This document shows positions 15,485 through 26,300 of a stretch of 64,000 nucleotides of DNA, in pieces. The number at the start of each line of letters is the position of its first letter. Position 1 is the first letter of the stretch. The notes beneath the pieces are model-generated. The model made no database searches, had not been told where the DNA came from, and saw nothing but the letters and a program-made list of their open reading frames with translations. This DNA is from Paenibacillus zeirhizosphaerae (GTDB lineage: Bacteria > Bacillota > Bacilli > Paenibacillales > Paenibacillaceae), in the NCBI RefSeq assembly GCF_030705605.1, contig NZ_JAPCKK010000034.1:1-64000 (forward strand), in the 5' to 3' direction. A program made the position numbers and the translations under genes.

Positions 15485-18400
15485 TCATTCAACATCCAGC
15501 AAATTGGAGAGAATAACCGCCGCTTGAGCACGGTTAGCCACACCTTTAGGCACAAACGTTGTTTCCGTCATACCGCGGATGACTCCCTCCTGATAGAGCA
15601 ACGCAACCGAGTCCATGGCATAGGAAGCGATTCTGCCGCGATCCGAGAATGAAGCCAGCGTTTCTTCTGCGTTATTCACCTGTTTATTCTTGACGGCTTT
15701 CAGCACATTCGCGCTCATGATTGCCATTTCCTCACGTGTGATTGGCCGGTTCGGCTCAAATTTGCCGCCGCCCACGCCTGACACAATGCCTGCATTCACG
15801 GCTGTGGACACATACTCAAAATACCAAGCGCTGCTATTCGTGTCACTGAAAGATACCGAAGTCCCTGTATTTTCCATCGGAAAAGCTCTGAGAAGCATCG
15901 TCAAGAACTCCGCACGAGTAACCTCCTTCAAAGGGGCAAAACGTCCCTCGCCGATGCCGTTAATGATGCCCATAGAGGCCAATCTACCGATCGCAGCATG
16001 CGCCCATATCCCAACTTCTTGAAGGTCCTTGAATTCAACAACAGGTAGGGCCGGTGTGTCTGTTACCGAATCCGATTCCGTTGTAGTTTCAGGTTCTGCC
16101 GGTCCCGCAGGCCCGGCAGGCTCAACGGGCGTGGTTGCTCCATCGCTGCCTGTTAAAGTTTTATCGTCATCATCGTCACGATCTGAACCGCCGGAGCTCG
16201 TTCCGCTGCTGATCGTTGTGACAGGAGCCTGTTCCATGACCGTTGTAAAGATGGCATTCGCCACAATACGGTATTGATTCTGCGGATGATCACGGTTAAC
16301 CAGATCATTGGCGAACAGCACCACATTCGGGTTGGCTGTATCCTGATCCTGCTTAGTGGCGATGCCGAGCACTTGGCCTTGCGCTTTCTCATGTCCCGGC
16401 CACCAGCCTGCCAGGTAAAATCCGTTCTCGCCGCTAATCTGGGCAACAACATCCGCATTATCCGGCACGGAGGTAATCCACGACCCCGAGGCGGTGTAGA
16501 AATAATCCTCAAGCGGATATTCTGCAGTCACCGTATTATTTTGGTTCAAAATCGTTCTAAACAAGCCCTCATGAGAAGCAGCCGTATATCCGTAATCAAA
16601 GCCATTCAGTATATCGGCCTTCTTCATCTGACCAAGCGGACTATTGCCGAATCCAACAAACGGCCTGCCTGCTGCAACAAGCTTCGTATCTACGGCCCCG
16701 CCGTCGCTGACAATCACATCGCCCTGCACCTGATCCGTGACTAAGGAGAAGCCCATTTGATTCAGAGCAAAGGTATTCTCACCCGATCCAACCGCAGCCA
16801 CCTTCGGTGAGATCAATGCTTTGACCTGAACGGAGCCGGAAAGCGGCACTGCACCAAGCAGGTAGGAGTTCCGAATGGCAGCAAACTCTCTTCCACCGAT
16901 CAGGTAATCTCCCATCTCGTAGCCTTGACCGCTAGCTTGAATGAAATATACCGGCTTGCCTTGCTTCAGCAGCGTGTTCACGGCGTGAACCGCGTCATTA
17001 TTGCTGTTTTTGACCACATAATAGCTTGCTCCCGCCTGTACACTTGTTACCGGTATCGTTTCCTGACCTACGGCTGTTGTTTTGCCGGCAAATGCACCGG
17101 CTTCCCTCACCGTGTAGCGGTCAAATCCGCGCATTTCGGGGAAATTCTGTACCACCTCAGCATACATTTCAGCAAAGTCGGATACGTCGGCACCTTTATA
17201 GAGCACCAGGTTTGCATAACCCCGCTTAGCCTGATGCATATCGACGACATAGGACCCTGCCGGATATATCACGTCGCCGACCGTTACCGGTGCAGTTGTT
17301 TTTGCGACGTTAACACCGTTCCGATTCAAGTAATTCACCATGCGGTACGTCTCAAGCGGATTTTTCTGCAGTTCGCGGTCTACCGGCAGAACATAATATT
17401 CAGGGAAAAAGCTGCTTTCCCCGTCCCGCGGACGACCGATTGGCTCATAATCGGCATTAACCAAATACGGGTCCACGGTGCGGGAGTCAATTCCTTCAAT
17501 CCCGCGCTTGTAAATTTCCAGTTGGTTCAGGAACAGCTCATCCTTATTATTCATTACATAGTTTGTGGAGGCCAAGGCTGTATAATACAATGCATCGACG
17601 GATGCCTCGCTGATTTCAGGAATTTCAATCGTATGTCCGAGCGCCCCATGATGCATAGCGAATACCGCTGTATACGCCGGGGAAAAATCATCCCAGCCCG
17701 AGCTGTATCCATACGGCTCGTAATTCGGATTCTCCGCCGATTTGCGGGCTTCCTCATAAGGGATGTGGAACTGATCATACTTGGTATTTGCAATTCCCGC
17801 CCTGCCCATCTGCTCCGCCTGTTCCACCATATGGTCGATTAGCAGATCATACTCAGCGTTCGGATCATGCGGAGGTGTGCAGGGCTCGATCAGAAATTCT
17901 TTGACAAAGCCGTGCATATCGAGAAAGGACAACGGCGACCACTTGGCGATCTCGCTGGTCACAATTTGCGTTTCCGGTTGGGTCTGATAAGAGTTGTCCC
18001 GGTTCAAATCCAGTCCGTTGGCATTAGCCCGTGTGTTAGCCACCCTGCCGTCTGGGTTTTCCGTATAATTTAACAGGAAAATGACGTTATCCAGCGCTTC
18101 ATCCACATTGACCGTAACCTGCTGTGGGTTTCCTTGATCATCCACCGTATCGTAAGTCACCTGCTCCTCCTGAGCCACGGTGCGGAAGAGCTTCACAATC
18201 GCGTCAATACCCGGCGCTTCATCAGGATGGATGTTGTTGATCCAGACCGGTACTTTGTAATCCTGCAGTTCACCGCTACGGATGCGGTTCTGCAGCTCCT
18301 CGGGATCATTCATCATGAGCGGCAACGTTTCGTTCAGATACTGGTCGACGGAGGCCTTGTCCTTGGCGACAATGGACATTTGGATATCCCGTCCCTGTAC

Positions 18401-19063
18401 CGATTTGCCCAGTACCCGGTAATCAATATAACGGTCGGCGCGTGCGTCAGCCGTGATGGCATCAATCGCCGGTTTGATTTCCTCGAAGGTATGGAAGCTA
18501 TCGTAGGGTACAATTTTGATGGCTCTGCGATACAGTTCACCTTTAGATCCGGCTGCAACGAGATCGACGGTCTGCATCATTTTCGGGTATTCTCGCCGCA
18601 CGCTTCCGTTCAGATCCTCCACTCCGTAGAGGAGGTCGAAATTGATCATATATGTAAGTCCGGAGTCTGAGCCTACAGGTGCTGACGCATTGACAAAAGG
18701 GGCTCCACTGTATGTCCCTGCAGTCCCTTGTCTCCCTGCCTTCCACGATTTCCATTCGCTCAGCGGCTTACCTCCAAGCGTCCAGCTTACTTCAGCAGGC
18801 GAGACCGCCCCTGCCAATGTAATTTCCAGGCTGCGCCGTTCGGTCATCGGCACAAGGTATACATCTTGAGCAACCGCGGTTTGCTGCAGTTCATAGACGG
18901 ACGAGGTTACAGAGCTTTGTCCCGCCCCATCCTGAAGTGTGCCCGCTGACTGGGATGGAACTGGTGTTTGGACCGCTGCCAAGGCGGGTACAACCCCACT
19001 ACATAACAAACTGGCAGTTAGAATTGTGGAAGCCCACACTTTAGGTGACTTTACCGATACCAT
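15485..19063 (-). CDS. secreted M14 zinc carboxypeptidase with SLH anchor
   Basis: The 1192-residue protein has a signal peptide (VWASTILTASLLCSGVVPALA) and an M14 peptidase domain of which I can see the zinc ligands HPDE (in NIHPDEAPGID) and the later His (in MHGFVKEFLIEP), the arginine/asparagine pocket in GLDLNRDNS, and the general-base Glu in HTIEIPE. A long middle region follows, then an acidic/proline-rich linker (RDDDDDKT, PAGPAGPAEPE) and three SLH repeats (about 1010-1190) that should bind the protein to the cell wall polymer. It probably trims peptides at the cell surface. ATG 19063 follows GGGGGG. Confidence 0.9.
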   Translation of the reverse strand: MVSVKSPKVWASTILTASLLCSGVVPALAAVQTPVPSQSAGTLQDGAGQSSVTSSVYELQQTAVAQDVYLVPMTERRSLEITLAGAVSPAEVSWTLGGKPLSEWKSWKAGRQGTAGTYSGAPFVNASAPVGSDSGLTYMINFDLLYGVEDLNGSVRREYPKMMQTVDLVAAGSKGELYRRAIKIVPYDSFHTFEEIKPAIDAITADARADRYIDYRVLGKSVQGRDIQMSIVAKDKASVDQYLNETLPLMMNDPEELQNRIRSGELQDYKVPVWINNIHPDEAPGIDAIVKLFRTVAQEEQVTYDTVDDQGNPQQVTVNVDEALDNVIFLLNYTENPDGRVANTRANANGLDLNRDNSYQTQPETQIVTSEIAKWSPLSFLDMHGFVKEFLIEPCTPPHDPNAEYDLLIDHMVEQAEQMGRAGIANTKYDQFHIPYEEARKSAENPNYEPYGYSSGWDDFSPAYTAVFAMHHGALGHTIEIPEISEASVDALYYTALASTNYVMNNKDELFLNQLEIYKRGIEGIDSRTVDPYLVNADYEPIGRPRDGESSFFPEYYVLPVDRELQKNPLETYRMVNYLNRNGVNVAKTTAPVTVGDVIYPAGSYVVDMHQAKRGYANLVLYKGADVSDFAEMYAEVVQNFPEMRGFDRYTVREAGAFAGKTTAVGQETIPVTSVQAGASYYVVKNSNNDAVHAVNTLLKQGKPVYFIQASGQGYEMGDYLIGGREFAAIRNSYLLGAVPLSGSVQVKALISPKVAAVGSGENTFALNQMGFSLVTDQVQGDVIVSDGGAVDTKLVAAGRPFVGFGNSPLGQMKKADILNGFDYGYTAASHEGLFRTILNQNNTVTAEYPLEDYFYTASGSWITSVPDNADVVAQISGENGFYLAGWWPGHEKAQGQVLGIATKQDQDTANPNVVLFANDLVNRDHPQNQYRIVANAIFTTVMEQAPVTTISSGTSSGGSDRDDDDDKTLTGSDGATTPVEPAGPAGPAEPETTTESDSVTDTPALPVVEFKDLQEVGIWAHAAIGRLASMGIINGIGEGRFAPLKEVTRAEFLTMLLRAFPMENTGTSVSFSDTNSSAWYFEYVSTAVNAGIVSGVGGGKFEPNRPITREEMAIMSANVLKAVKNKQVNNAEETLASFSDRGRIASYAMDSVALLYQEGVIRGMTETTFVPKGVANRAQAAVILSNLLDVE

Positions 19064-19339
19064 ATCACTTTCCCCCCATTACGTGAATTGTTATGTACGA
19101 AAACTTCACACGATCCGCGTTTCTACGCTACTATACTAAAGAAATCTATTAAATACCAGTGGGTAATTAATATTTTCAATAGATTATGTATAGTTATGCA
19201 CACAAAAGGTTCCTTGATTGGCAGGTTATATGACACAAATACTTTCGGCACCGGAATAAGGAATCGCCGGCGTATGCAAATTGGTAAAAAGTCACATCCT
19301 ATACCATACTTTCTGATCCTAATCGTGAAGGAGACACTT

Positions 19340-20293
19340 ATGGAACTGCAGCCGATTATTCCTTTTGAACCGGTCAAGACAGAGCAAATTCCTGTGGGCC
19401 CGGAATGGATTGCGCAAGTGAAATGGGACGGGATAAGAATGCTGGCCTACTGCAGCAATGAGCAGGTACGCCTGGTCAACCGGAGGCTGCACGACAGAAC
19501 CCTGCAGTATCCAGAGCTGCTGCAGCCTTGGGTCTATTGCTCCGCCTCCTCCTTCATTCTGGATGGAGAGCTGGTTGCCTTTGATGGGGGAAAGCCTTCT
19601 TTTCACGAGATTATGAAAAGAGACAGCCTGCGCAGGCAGCAAGCTATCACGCAGGCCGTCAGCAGAGTTCCCGTCGTGTATATGGTGTTTGATGTGCTCC
19701 TGACCGATGACCGCTGGGTTACAGAGCTTCCCCTTTCGCAGCGCCAAGCCCTGCTGCAGGATATGATCAAGCCGGACCAGCAGCTCGTGCAGCCTGTACA
19801 GAGCTTTCCGGATGGAGACGCCCTGTTCAGAGCCGTATCGGAACAGCAGCTTGAAGGAGTCGTCCTGAAGCGGCTGGACGGAGCCTATCTCATCAACGGC
19901 AAAGATAAACGGTGGATGAAGCGGAAAATCAGCCGTGACCTGTACGCTGTAATCGGTGGGGTAACCTTCCGTGACAAGGTGGTAAACTCGCTGTTGCTGG
20001 GGCTGTATACTCCGAAAGGACAGCTCATGTATATCGGTCATGCCGGTACGGGCCAACTGACCATTCAGGACTGGAGCAGCCTGACCGAGAGGGTCAAGCC
20101 GCTGGCTCTAAGCACGATCCCTTTTAACGCCAAGCCTCCTTTGCTGAGGGAAACGATCTGGGTTAAGCCGCAGCTCGTCGTAAAAGTGGACTTCCTGGAA
20201 TGGACGCCTGGCGGTACGATGCGCCATCCCAGCATTGAAAGCATCGTTGAGCATATGGCACCTGCAGAGTGCACGATTGAACAAATAAAATAA
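19340..20293 (+). CDS. ATP-dependent DNA ligase, LigD-like
   Basis: The 317-residue protein has the nucleotidyl-transferase lysine in VKWDGIRML, motif III/IIIa LDGELVAFD and VYMVFDVLL, motif IV EGVVLKRLDG and motif V RWMKRKISRD, followed by an OB-fold domain (about 220-317). It joins DNA nicks using ATP. It lacks the polymerase and phosphoesterase domains of full LigD, and no ku gene is nearby. The ATG at 19340 follows AAGGAG; an upstream in-frame extension to 19088 has no ribosome binding site. Confidence 0.92.
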   Translation: MELQPIIPFEPVKTEQIPVGPEWIAQVKWDGIRMLAYCSNEQVRLVNRRLHDRTLQYPELLQPWVYCSASSFILDGELVAFDGGKPSFHEIMKRDSLRRQQAITQAVSRVPVVYMVFDVLLTDDRWVTELPLSQRQALLQDMIKPDQQLVQPVQSFPDGDALFRAVSEQQLEGVVLKRLDGAYLINGKDKRWMKRKISRDLYAVIGGVTFRDKVVNSLLLGLYTPKGQLMYIGHAGTGQLTIQDWSSLTERVKPLALSTIPFNAKPPLLRETIWVKPQLVVKVDFLEWTPGGTMRHPSIESIVEHMAPAECTIEQIK

Positions 20294-20398
20294 GCAGCTA
20301 CCTGCATCCGTCAGAAATTCTGACTGCTTCTTCGTTGACAAATTTCCGGCTGTAGGTTAAGGTAAAAGCAAATTTTTTCTCAATGCTGTGCGGGTGAA

Positions 20399-20447
20399 GC
20401 ACCCCGCAGGACAGGCCTTTGCGCCTTTCTTGCGGGGTGCTTTTTTT
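20399..20447 (+). terminator. Rho-independent terminator of the DNA ligase gene
   Basis: GCACCCCGCA pairs with TGCGGGGTGC, followed by seven T residues. The stem is strong, about 105 bp past the stop. Confidence 0.8.
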
Positions 20448-20495
20448 GCGTGTACCCGTCTAACAGCACAATTTAAGTAAAGGAGAGGAAGATAA

Positions 20496-21272
20496 TTGGT
20501 AAACAGCGGGATGATAAGAGGCTGGAGCAGGATGCTGGTCCTGCTTCTGGTAGCAGCCTTATGGTGGGGGAGCATTCTCCCCGCCCAGGCGGATAGTTGG
20601 GAGGCTGCGCTTGACGGGATCGATGCCGTATATGATGACGTTACGGAGCTTGAGGCGCTGATCAAGCTAGAGAGTAAGCAGACCCAGACCCTGCGGCAGA
20701 AGAACAATGACAGCCTGCAAGCTCTTAATAAGGATATCCAAGCTATCGATGCGGCACTGATCGCCAGGCTTACAGGGGAGGTTAAACAAATAGAACAGAA
20801 GCATGCAGCCCTTCTGAGCCAATACTCATCCCTCTCCAAGCAGGCGGCGGCTGCCAGGAAGCAGAAGAACACCAAAGCCGCTGCCCTCCTGGATTTGAAG
20901 CGCAATAACCTTAAGCCTTCATACACCCAGGCTAAAGCAGAGATCAAGGCTAAGAAGGACGCGCTGACGGCTGCCAAGAAGCAGGCGACGACCAAGAAAA
21001 AAGCGGTCAAGGATGCGCTCCTCCCTGTTACCGCGTTGAAAAAGCAAATTACTGCCGAAAACAAAGTGATCGCTGACGCCCGAAAAAGCAAGACCGCTGC
21101 CAACAAGAAGTACCGAAGCGCCGTTAAAATAGGTGATGCGGTTACAGCTTTGACCCAAATGATGGTGGTGTATGATCAGTTAGCCCGCATTCATACCTCC
21201 CAGCAGAAAACGTATACCTGGGAGAAGAAGATCGCGGAGGGCCTTGCCGCCGCAGAGGCGAAGCTGCCATAG
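20496..21272 (+). CDS. secreted coiled-coil protein, unknown function
   Basis: The 258-residue protein has a signal peptide (MLVLLLVAALWWGSILPAQA, cleavage after AQA) and an almost entirely helical Lys/Ala/Gln-rich body with heptad-like character, e.g. KKDALTAAKKQATTKKKAVKD. I recognise no family. TTG 20496 is the likely start because AGGAGAGG ends 7 bp upstream; the ATG at 20511 is too far from it. It is probably monocistronic. Palindromic repeat A begins within a few bases of its stop. Its role could be structural at the cell wall, but this is a guess. Confidence 0.75.
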   Translation: MVNSGMIRGWSRMLVLLLVAALWWGSILPAQADSWEAALDGIDAVYDDVTELEALIKLESKQTQTLRQKNNDSLQALNKDIQAIDAALIARLTGEVKQIEQKHAALLSQYSSLSKQAAAARKQKNTKAAALLDLKRNNLKPSYTQAKAEIKAKKDALTAAKKQATTKKKAVKDALLPVTALKKQITAENKVIADARKSKTAANKKYRSAVKIGDAVTALTQMMVVYDQLARIHTSQQKTYTWEKKIAEGLAAAEAKLP

Positions 21273-21275
21273 CCA

Positions 21276-21482
21276 GAAGATTGCGATTTCCGGTTGTTCC
21301 TTTTAAGTTGGGGGATGCACAAAGGCAGCGGAGAGGACGAAGCAATTCCGGAAAAGCGGAGCGGTCACCTTTTGCCCGAAGGGTCAACTGTGATTGGAGG
21401 AATGCTTCGTTCTCGGAGCGTCTCACCCACGCACGAAACACGAACAAAAAGAGTGCCCGGTCAAGAGCCTTTGGGGACACCC
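21276..21482. repeat. palindromic repeat copy A (full-length form)
   Basis: The copy begins GATTGCGATTTCCGGTTGTTC and ends near ACACCCTCTTTG. The core 21325-21424 has inverted arms GAGGACGAAGCAATTCC and GGAATGCTTCGTTCTC around AAAAGCGGAGCG and a short central stem (GCCCGAAGGGT). It is about 90% identical to the inverted copy at 57.4 kb. Reading frames through it are very likely spurious. Confidence 0.85.
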
Positions 21483-21525
21483 TCTTTGTCTATAATGATT
21501 GTAAATAACTCATGGAGGGGTTGGA

Positions 21526-21657
21526 ATGTTTGTAACCATTACAGATTTCACCACCGGGTGGCTGGAGGAGAGCGCCAATACGGAACGAGTATTAGCCCAT
21601 TTGACTGATGCTTCACTTGCGCATAGGCAGCAGCGGTCTAACGCCGACGGATGTTAG
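21526..21657 (+). pseudogene. truncated DinB/YfiT-like gene (N-terminal fragment)
   Basis: After GGAGGGG, an ATG opens a 43-codon frame MFVTITDFTTGWLEESANTE..., matching the N-terminus of DinB-type proteins, which normally run to about 150 residues. It loses similarity after about residue 36, where the antisense SDR remnant begins, and then hits a stop. This is a rearrangement scar rather than a functional gene. Confidence 0.6.
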
Positions 21658-21970
21658 CTTTGACGGCGTCTCGGATCGGGGTGGACCCGGTATTGAGTTC
21701 GAGAATCTGCTGGCCGATGCGAGGTTCGTGAAGCAGCTCAGCGAGAGTTTCAGCGACATCGGCGCGAGCTATTTGACCGTGGAACTCGGCTGGCCCGAGT
21801 GAAACGGTGCCAGTTCCGATATCGTCGACAAGCAATGACGGACGAAGAATTAGCCAATCTAGATCGCTACGACTAAGCGCGATGTCTGCTTGCTTCTTCA
21901 CAGCAAAGTAATACTCGACCTCGTCACCGAGGTTACGCTCCCGCCACGACTCTGGGAGTACCGAAGTAAC
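21638..21970 (-). pseudogene. C-terminal remnant of an NAD(P)H-binding SDR protein
   Basis: On the minus strand an open stretch reads SWRERNLGDEVEYYFAVKKQAD, then LDWLILRPSLLVDD and ARADVAETLAEL, as in the C-terminal half of NmrA/YwnB-like NAD(P)H-binding proteins. The N-terminal cofactor motif is missing and an in-frame stop lies just upstream. Its end overlaps the broken DinB-like gene. Confidence 0.6.
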
Positions 21971-22030
21971 GGTTTCTTTGTACGGTCAATATACCATGGA
22001 CCAACTTCGCTTGCCACCCGACCTCTATAA

Positions 22031-22077
22031 AAACAAACGGACCGATAAGGATCACTCCCTCCCCGGTCCGTTTTTCG
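22031..22077 (-). terminator. terminator of ppaC
   Basis: AAACGGACCG pairs with CGGTCCGTTT. On the minus strand it is followed by TGTTTTTAT, about 40 bp past the ppaC stop. A T run on the other side makes it potentially bidirectional. Confidence 0.7.
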
Positions 22078-22113
22078 ATTTTTCAACTTGCAAGGCTCGC
22101 CACTGACACCAGC

Positions 22114-23046
22114 TTACTGTGCGTTAAAAGTATCGGTCAGTACTGGCACGATCTGCGATTTGCGGGAAACAACGCCTTCAAGAACCGCTTTGTTACCGTC
22201 AAGCTTCACGTTGTAAGCTTGCTCGACAACCTGCGCCTGGCTGCCAAGGGCGATGCCCACAGAATTGCTGTTCACGATGTCCGTAACCACAAACAGGAAC
22301 AGGTCCAGGCTTTTATCCGCAATCGTCTTGTTCAGAGCAGCCTCCAGGTCGGATTGGCGGGACAGCACATCGTTGACGTCAACCGCGTTAACTTGGGCAA
22401 TCTCCACTTTACGGCCGTTCATATCGAATTCCTTCGCATCCAGGCTGATCAACTGCTCAATGGAATGCTTGCTCAGATCAGCGCCCGCTTTCAGCATGTC
22501 GAAGCCGTAGGCTTCCGCGTCCACTCCGGCAATCTCGGCCAGCTCACGCGCTGCGGCTACGTCCTGCTCCGTGCAGGTCGGGGATTTGAACAACAGAGAG
22601 TCCGAAATAATGGCGGACAGCATCAGGCCAGCGATGTCCTTAGGAACCGCAACACCATGTTCCTTATAAAGCTTGTTCAGGATGGTTGCTGTGCAGCCGA
22701 CAGGCTCAGCGCGGAAATATAGCGGCTGGCTTGTCTCGAAATTCGCGATACGGTGGTGATCGATCACCTCGATGACACGGACTTTATCAATATCGTTGGC
22801 GCTTTGCTGGCGCTCGTTATGGTCGACCAAAATAACATCCTGCGCTTCCTCAGAAACGTTCTCCACCAGACGGGGAGCGCTTACTTTGAAGTAGTCCAGA
22901 GCATATTGCGTTTCCCCGTTCACTTCCCCCAGACGTACAGCCTCGACGTCGGCACCGAGCTGTGTCTTCAATGCGGCATAAGCGATTGCTGAAGTAATGG
23001 TGTCCGTGTCCGGATTTTTATGCCCGAAAATGAGTGTTTTTGCCAT
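22114..23046 (-). CDS. ppaC: manganese-dependent inorganic pyrophosphatase
   Basis: The 310-residue DHH-family enzyme hydrolyses pyrophosphate to phosphate in the cytosol. Metal-ligand motifs are visible: FGHKNPDTD (about 6-14), VDHNERQQ (about 75) and the DHH signature in VIDHHRIANFE (about 97). The C-terminal DHHA2 domain ends with VVSRKSQIVP, containing the substrate-binding SRK. Length is normal. ATG 23046 follows AAGGAG. It is monocistronic. Confidence 0.96.
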   Translation of the reverse strand: MAKTLIFGHKNPDTDTITSAIAYAALKTQLGADVEAVRLGEVNGETQYALDYFKVSAPRLVENVSEEAQDVILVDHNERQQSANDIDKVRVIEVIDHHRIANFETSQPLYFRAEPVGCTATILNKLYKEHGVAVPKDIAGLMLSAIISDSLLFKSPTCTEQDVAAARELAEIAGVDAEAYGFDMLKAGADLSKHSIEQLISLDAKEFDMNGRKVEIAQVNAVDVNDVLSRQSDLEAALNKTIADKSLDLFLFVVTDIVNSNSVGIALGSQAQVVEQAYNVKLDGNKAVLEGVVSRKSQIVPVLTDTFNAQ

Positions 23047-23335
23047 CCTAATCGACTCCTTATAAGAGAGTATATTTTAAAGTCAACAATTCCAATGCAG
23101 ATTATATCATTAATGCTGACCGCTTCGCCATCCAGAAGGCGCATTTTCCCCAAAATATTTGTCTCTCCGGCCTATAAATCTAGTAAAAATGTATAGTAAA
23201 CGCTCATTTGATATGGTAACATATGGCTCAAAACTATAAACTCATCCAGTCACCATGTTTAATTCCAATAGGAAGGAGGCGCAAAAAAACCGGCAGACGC
23301 TCCAACTCGATCTAGTTCAAAGCAATACATTTTGA

Positions 23336-26300
23336 ATGAAAAGAGGGGAATCGTTGTTGACAAAGTATTCTTTCCTACGAAAATTACCATTTGCATCGCT
23401 CGCATTTATTCTTACTGCCGGACTATCTCTTCCATCCACCGGCCTGGCTGCCTCAGGCGACCCTTCACTGACCGGGCTTGAGCTCGATGCCCTGCGTTCC
23501 GAGCTACAGGCAGCCCCAGAACCGGCCTATATTTCACCAGAGCTCAACACCTCTTCTTCCAAGCAAATCAATGTTATCGTACAGCTTAGCAGCGACCCCG
23601 TTGCTGTAAAAAGATTCGCCGCACGGGGATTAGGAGCTTTCTCCGCTCGTTCTGCCGAATCCTCAATCACCAAGGAACAGACTTCATTCGTCGAACTCGC
23701 CAAACAGCAGGGCATTCCGCTGACCGTAAACTATAAGTATACTACAGTGCTTAATGGTATGGAGGTCACGCTGCCTGCCGATAAAATCCCTGCTCTGGCC
23801 AAGCTCCCCGGGGTGAAATCCGTTCATGAGAACAAAACGTATTTCTCCATCCCGGTTGAAGAGCCGCCAGCTCTCACAGCGGAAGAGGCTACGTATGATG
23901 TCCTCTTCGATGAAGCGCCGCTGAAGCAGATCGGTGTGCCTGATGCGTGGGCCCAGGGACTGACGGGCGAAGGTATCAAGGTCGGTGTCATTGATACCGG
24001 CATTGATTACAACCACCCGGATCTGAAGGATGCCTACAAAGGCGGCTACGACTCCTTCTATCAGGATAACGACCCGTATGAAGAACCGCCGCTCACGATG
24101 AGTGAAGACCCTTACGGCTCCGGCTTCTCGGGAACGTCGCACGGCACGCATGTAGCCGGTACGATCGCCGGACAGGCCAAAAATACCACGTCAGACATTG
24201 TGCAGAAGGGGATTGCCTACAACGTTGACTTGTACGCCTACAAAGTTCTCGGCCGCAATGGCTCCTCGGCCAGAGCCTCTGGTTCCTCAGCTCAGGTCAT
24301 CGATGGAATCGAACGCTCCGTCAAGGACGGCATGGACGTGATCAACCTGTCCCTCGGGTCCGATCAGGAGAAGGACCCCAACTCGCCTGATTCCATCGCC
24401 ATCAACAACGCGGTGCTATCCGGTGTGGTGGCCGTCATTGCAAACGGCAACGCAGCGGATGCTCAAAACGGCTCTTATTTCTATTCCATGGGATCTCCCG
24501 CCTCTTCTCAGCTTGGGATTTCCGTTGGGGCCGCAACGACGCCGGGTTATACCTTCACCGCGTCGGCATCCGTGACGGCGGATGCGTACAGCTCGGTTAC
24601 CGATTCCACCTATCATGAATTCTATATGATGGGGTGGAGAACCAGTGACGAGGATTTTGCCAGCATTTTTGGAACCGGCCCGCATGATCTTGTCTATGTG
24701 GACTTGGGACAAATAGATGATTATGACGGCCTTGATGTGGAGGGCAAAGTCGTTCTTATCTCCCGCGGCAATCTGGCATTCGTAGACAAAGTGACCATCG
24801 CCAAGCAACATGGCGCAAAAGCCGCCATTATCTTCAACGGCAATACAAGCGGATCGAACCCCAATGAGGCCGACCTGTCCGAAAATGTCACGAATCGGAA
24901 TGACTACACTAATGTAAGTCTCGGGGACAGCCTGGGCTTCATTCCGACGTTCGATATGGATGGCAGTGATGGCCGCGCATTGGCGCGCAGCATCCTTGCC
25001 AGTGGAGAGCAATTCGCATCCGTTTCTTTCAATGGCGAATATCCACGGTACGATGTCGCTGGAGACACCATCGCTTCGTTCAGCTCCCGTGGACCGAACA
25101 GCGACGAATTGCTCGGGATCAAGCCTGACGTAAGCGCACCAGGCGTTAACATCATGTCGAGTTATCCTGCCTGGAGCAAATATATTGGGGATGCTTCCTA
25201 TGAGGAGGCCTATGAGCGCAGCAGCGGAACCAGTATGGCTTCACCGCACGTAGCTGGCTTGGCCGCTCTGCTCGTTCAGGAGCACCCGGATTGGACTCCG
25301 TTCGACGTGCGCGCAGCGCTGGCCAATACGTCCGATGCCCTGTATGACGAAAAAGGTACGCTTTATGACGTATACTCACAGGGGGCGGGTCGCGTCAACA
25401 TCGCCAAGGCGATCCAAACGCCGGCCTTGCTGCAAACTGTTGAACAAGTTTCCATTCTAGATAAGGACCTGAACTACCAAAATGTAACCAACTACGGCTC
25501 TTCTGCAAGCTTCGGTGTAATGGCTGCCGGCAGTGCAGCCAAGCAAATTCAGCTCCAGCTCAAAAACGTGTCTTCGGGCAGCGTGGAGTACAAAGCTTCC
25601 GTAGTGATGCATCCTGATGTCACTTTGAATCCTTATGATAAAAATTCTGCGCCGACACCGGATGTGAACAACATCAAGGCCGAGCTGGCGGGTACCCATG
25701 GAGGCACAGTCTCGGCTGCGGCTGGCGGCACCCAGTCCTTTTCCCTGTCGGTACAGCCGACGGCAGGAGCCGCCGACGGTGTATATGAAGGCGAAATCAT
25801 CCTGGAGAGCGCAGGTCTTCCGACGCTGCATCTCCCATTCTCCGTCCATGTTGGAGACGAGCAGCCGGCTACCGGCTTTGGCTTGCAGGAGATGACCCTG
25901 TCGAATACAATCATTACACCTAACGGGGACGGCAAGCAGGACGCCACCGACATTTCCTTCCGTCTGACCGCGGACAATACCGATTATATTGAGCTTCAGA
26001 TCTACGGTGTAGATGATAAGCTGGTCGGTGTGGCAGATGCCATTTCCACCGATACCGGATTCCTTGAGCAAGGTGCATACCAGTTTAAAAATTTCAACGG
26101 CACCTATGTGGGACTCGATGTATACGGAAATCTGGAAACAGACGAGAGCGGGAATCTGGTGTACCGTCATCTGACCGATGGAACCTATAAAATAACGCTT
26201 CTTGCGCCTAAGCTGGACGAAAACGGAAACTACAAGTTCTATGACGGTGCGCTGGACGCTTACTACGCATCCAAAGCTCTCCGTGTCGATAACGTCCCGG

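Noticed and set aside
21281..21508. Open reading frame with an RRGRSNSGKAERSP- and WRNASFSERL-like product; similar frames at 57295-57615 (minus) and 31125-31370 (minus)
   Set aside because: They arise from translating the palindromic repeat copies. Frames differ in length, have no ribosome binding sites and follow the repeat boundaries rather than gene boundaries.
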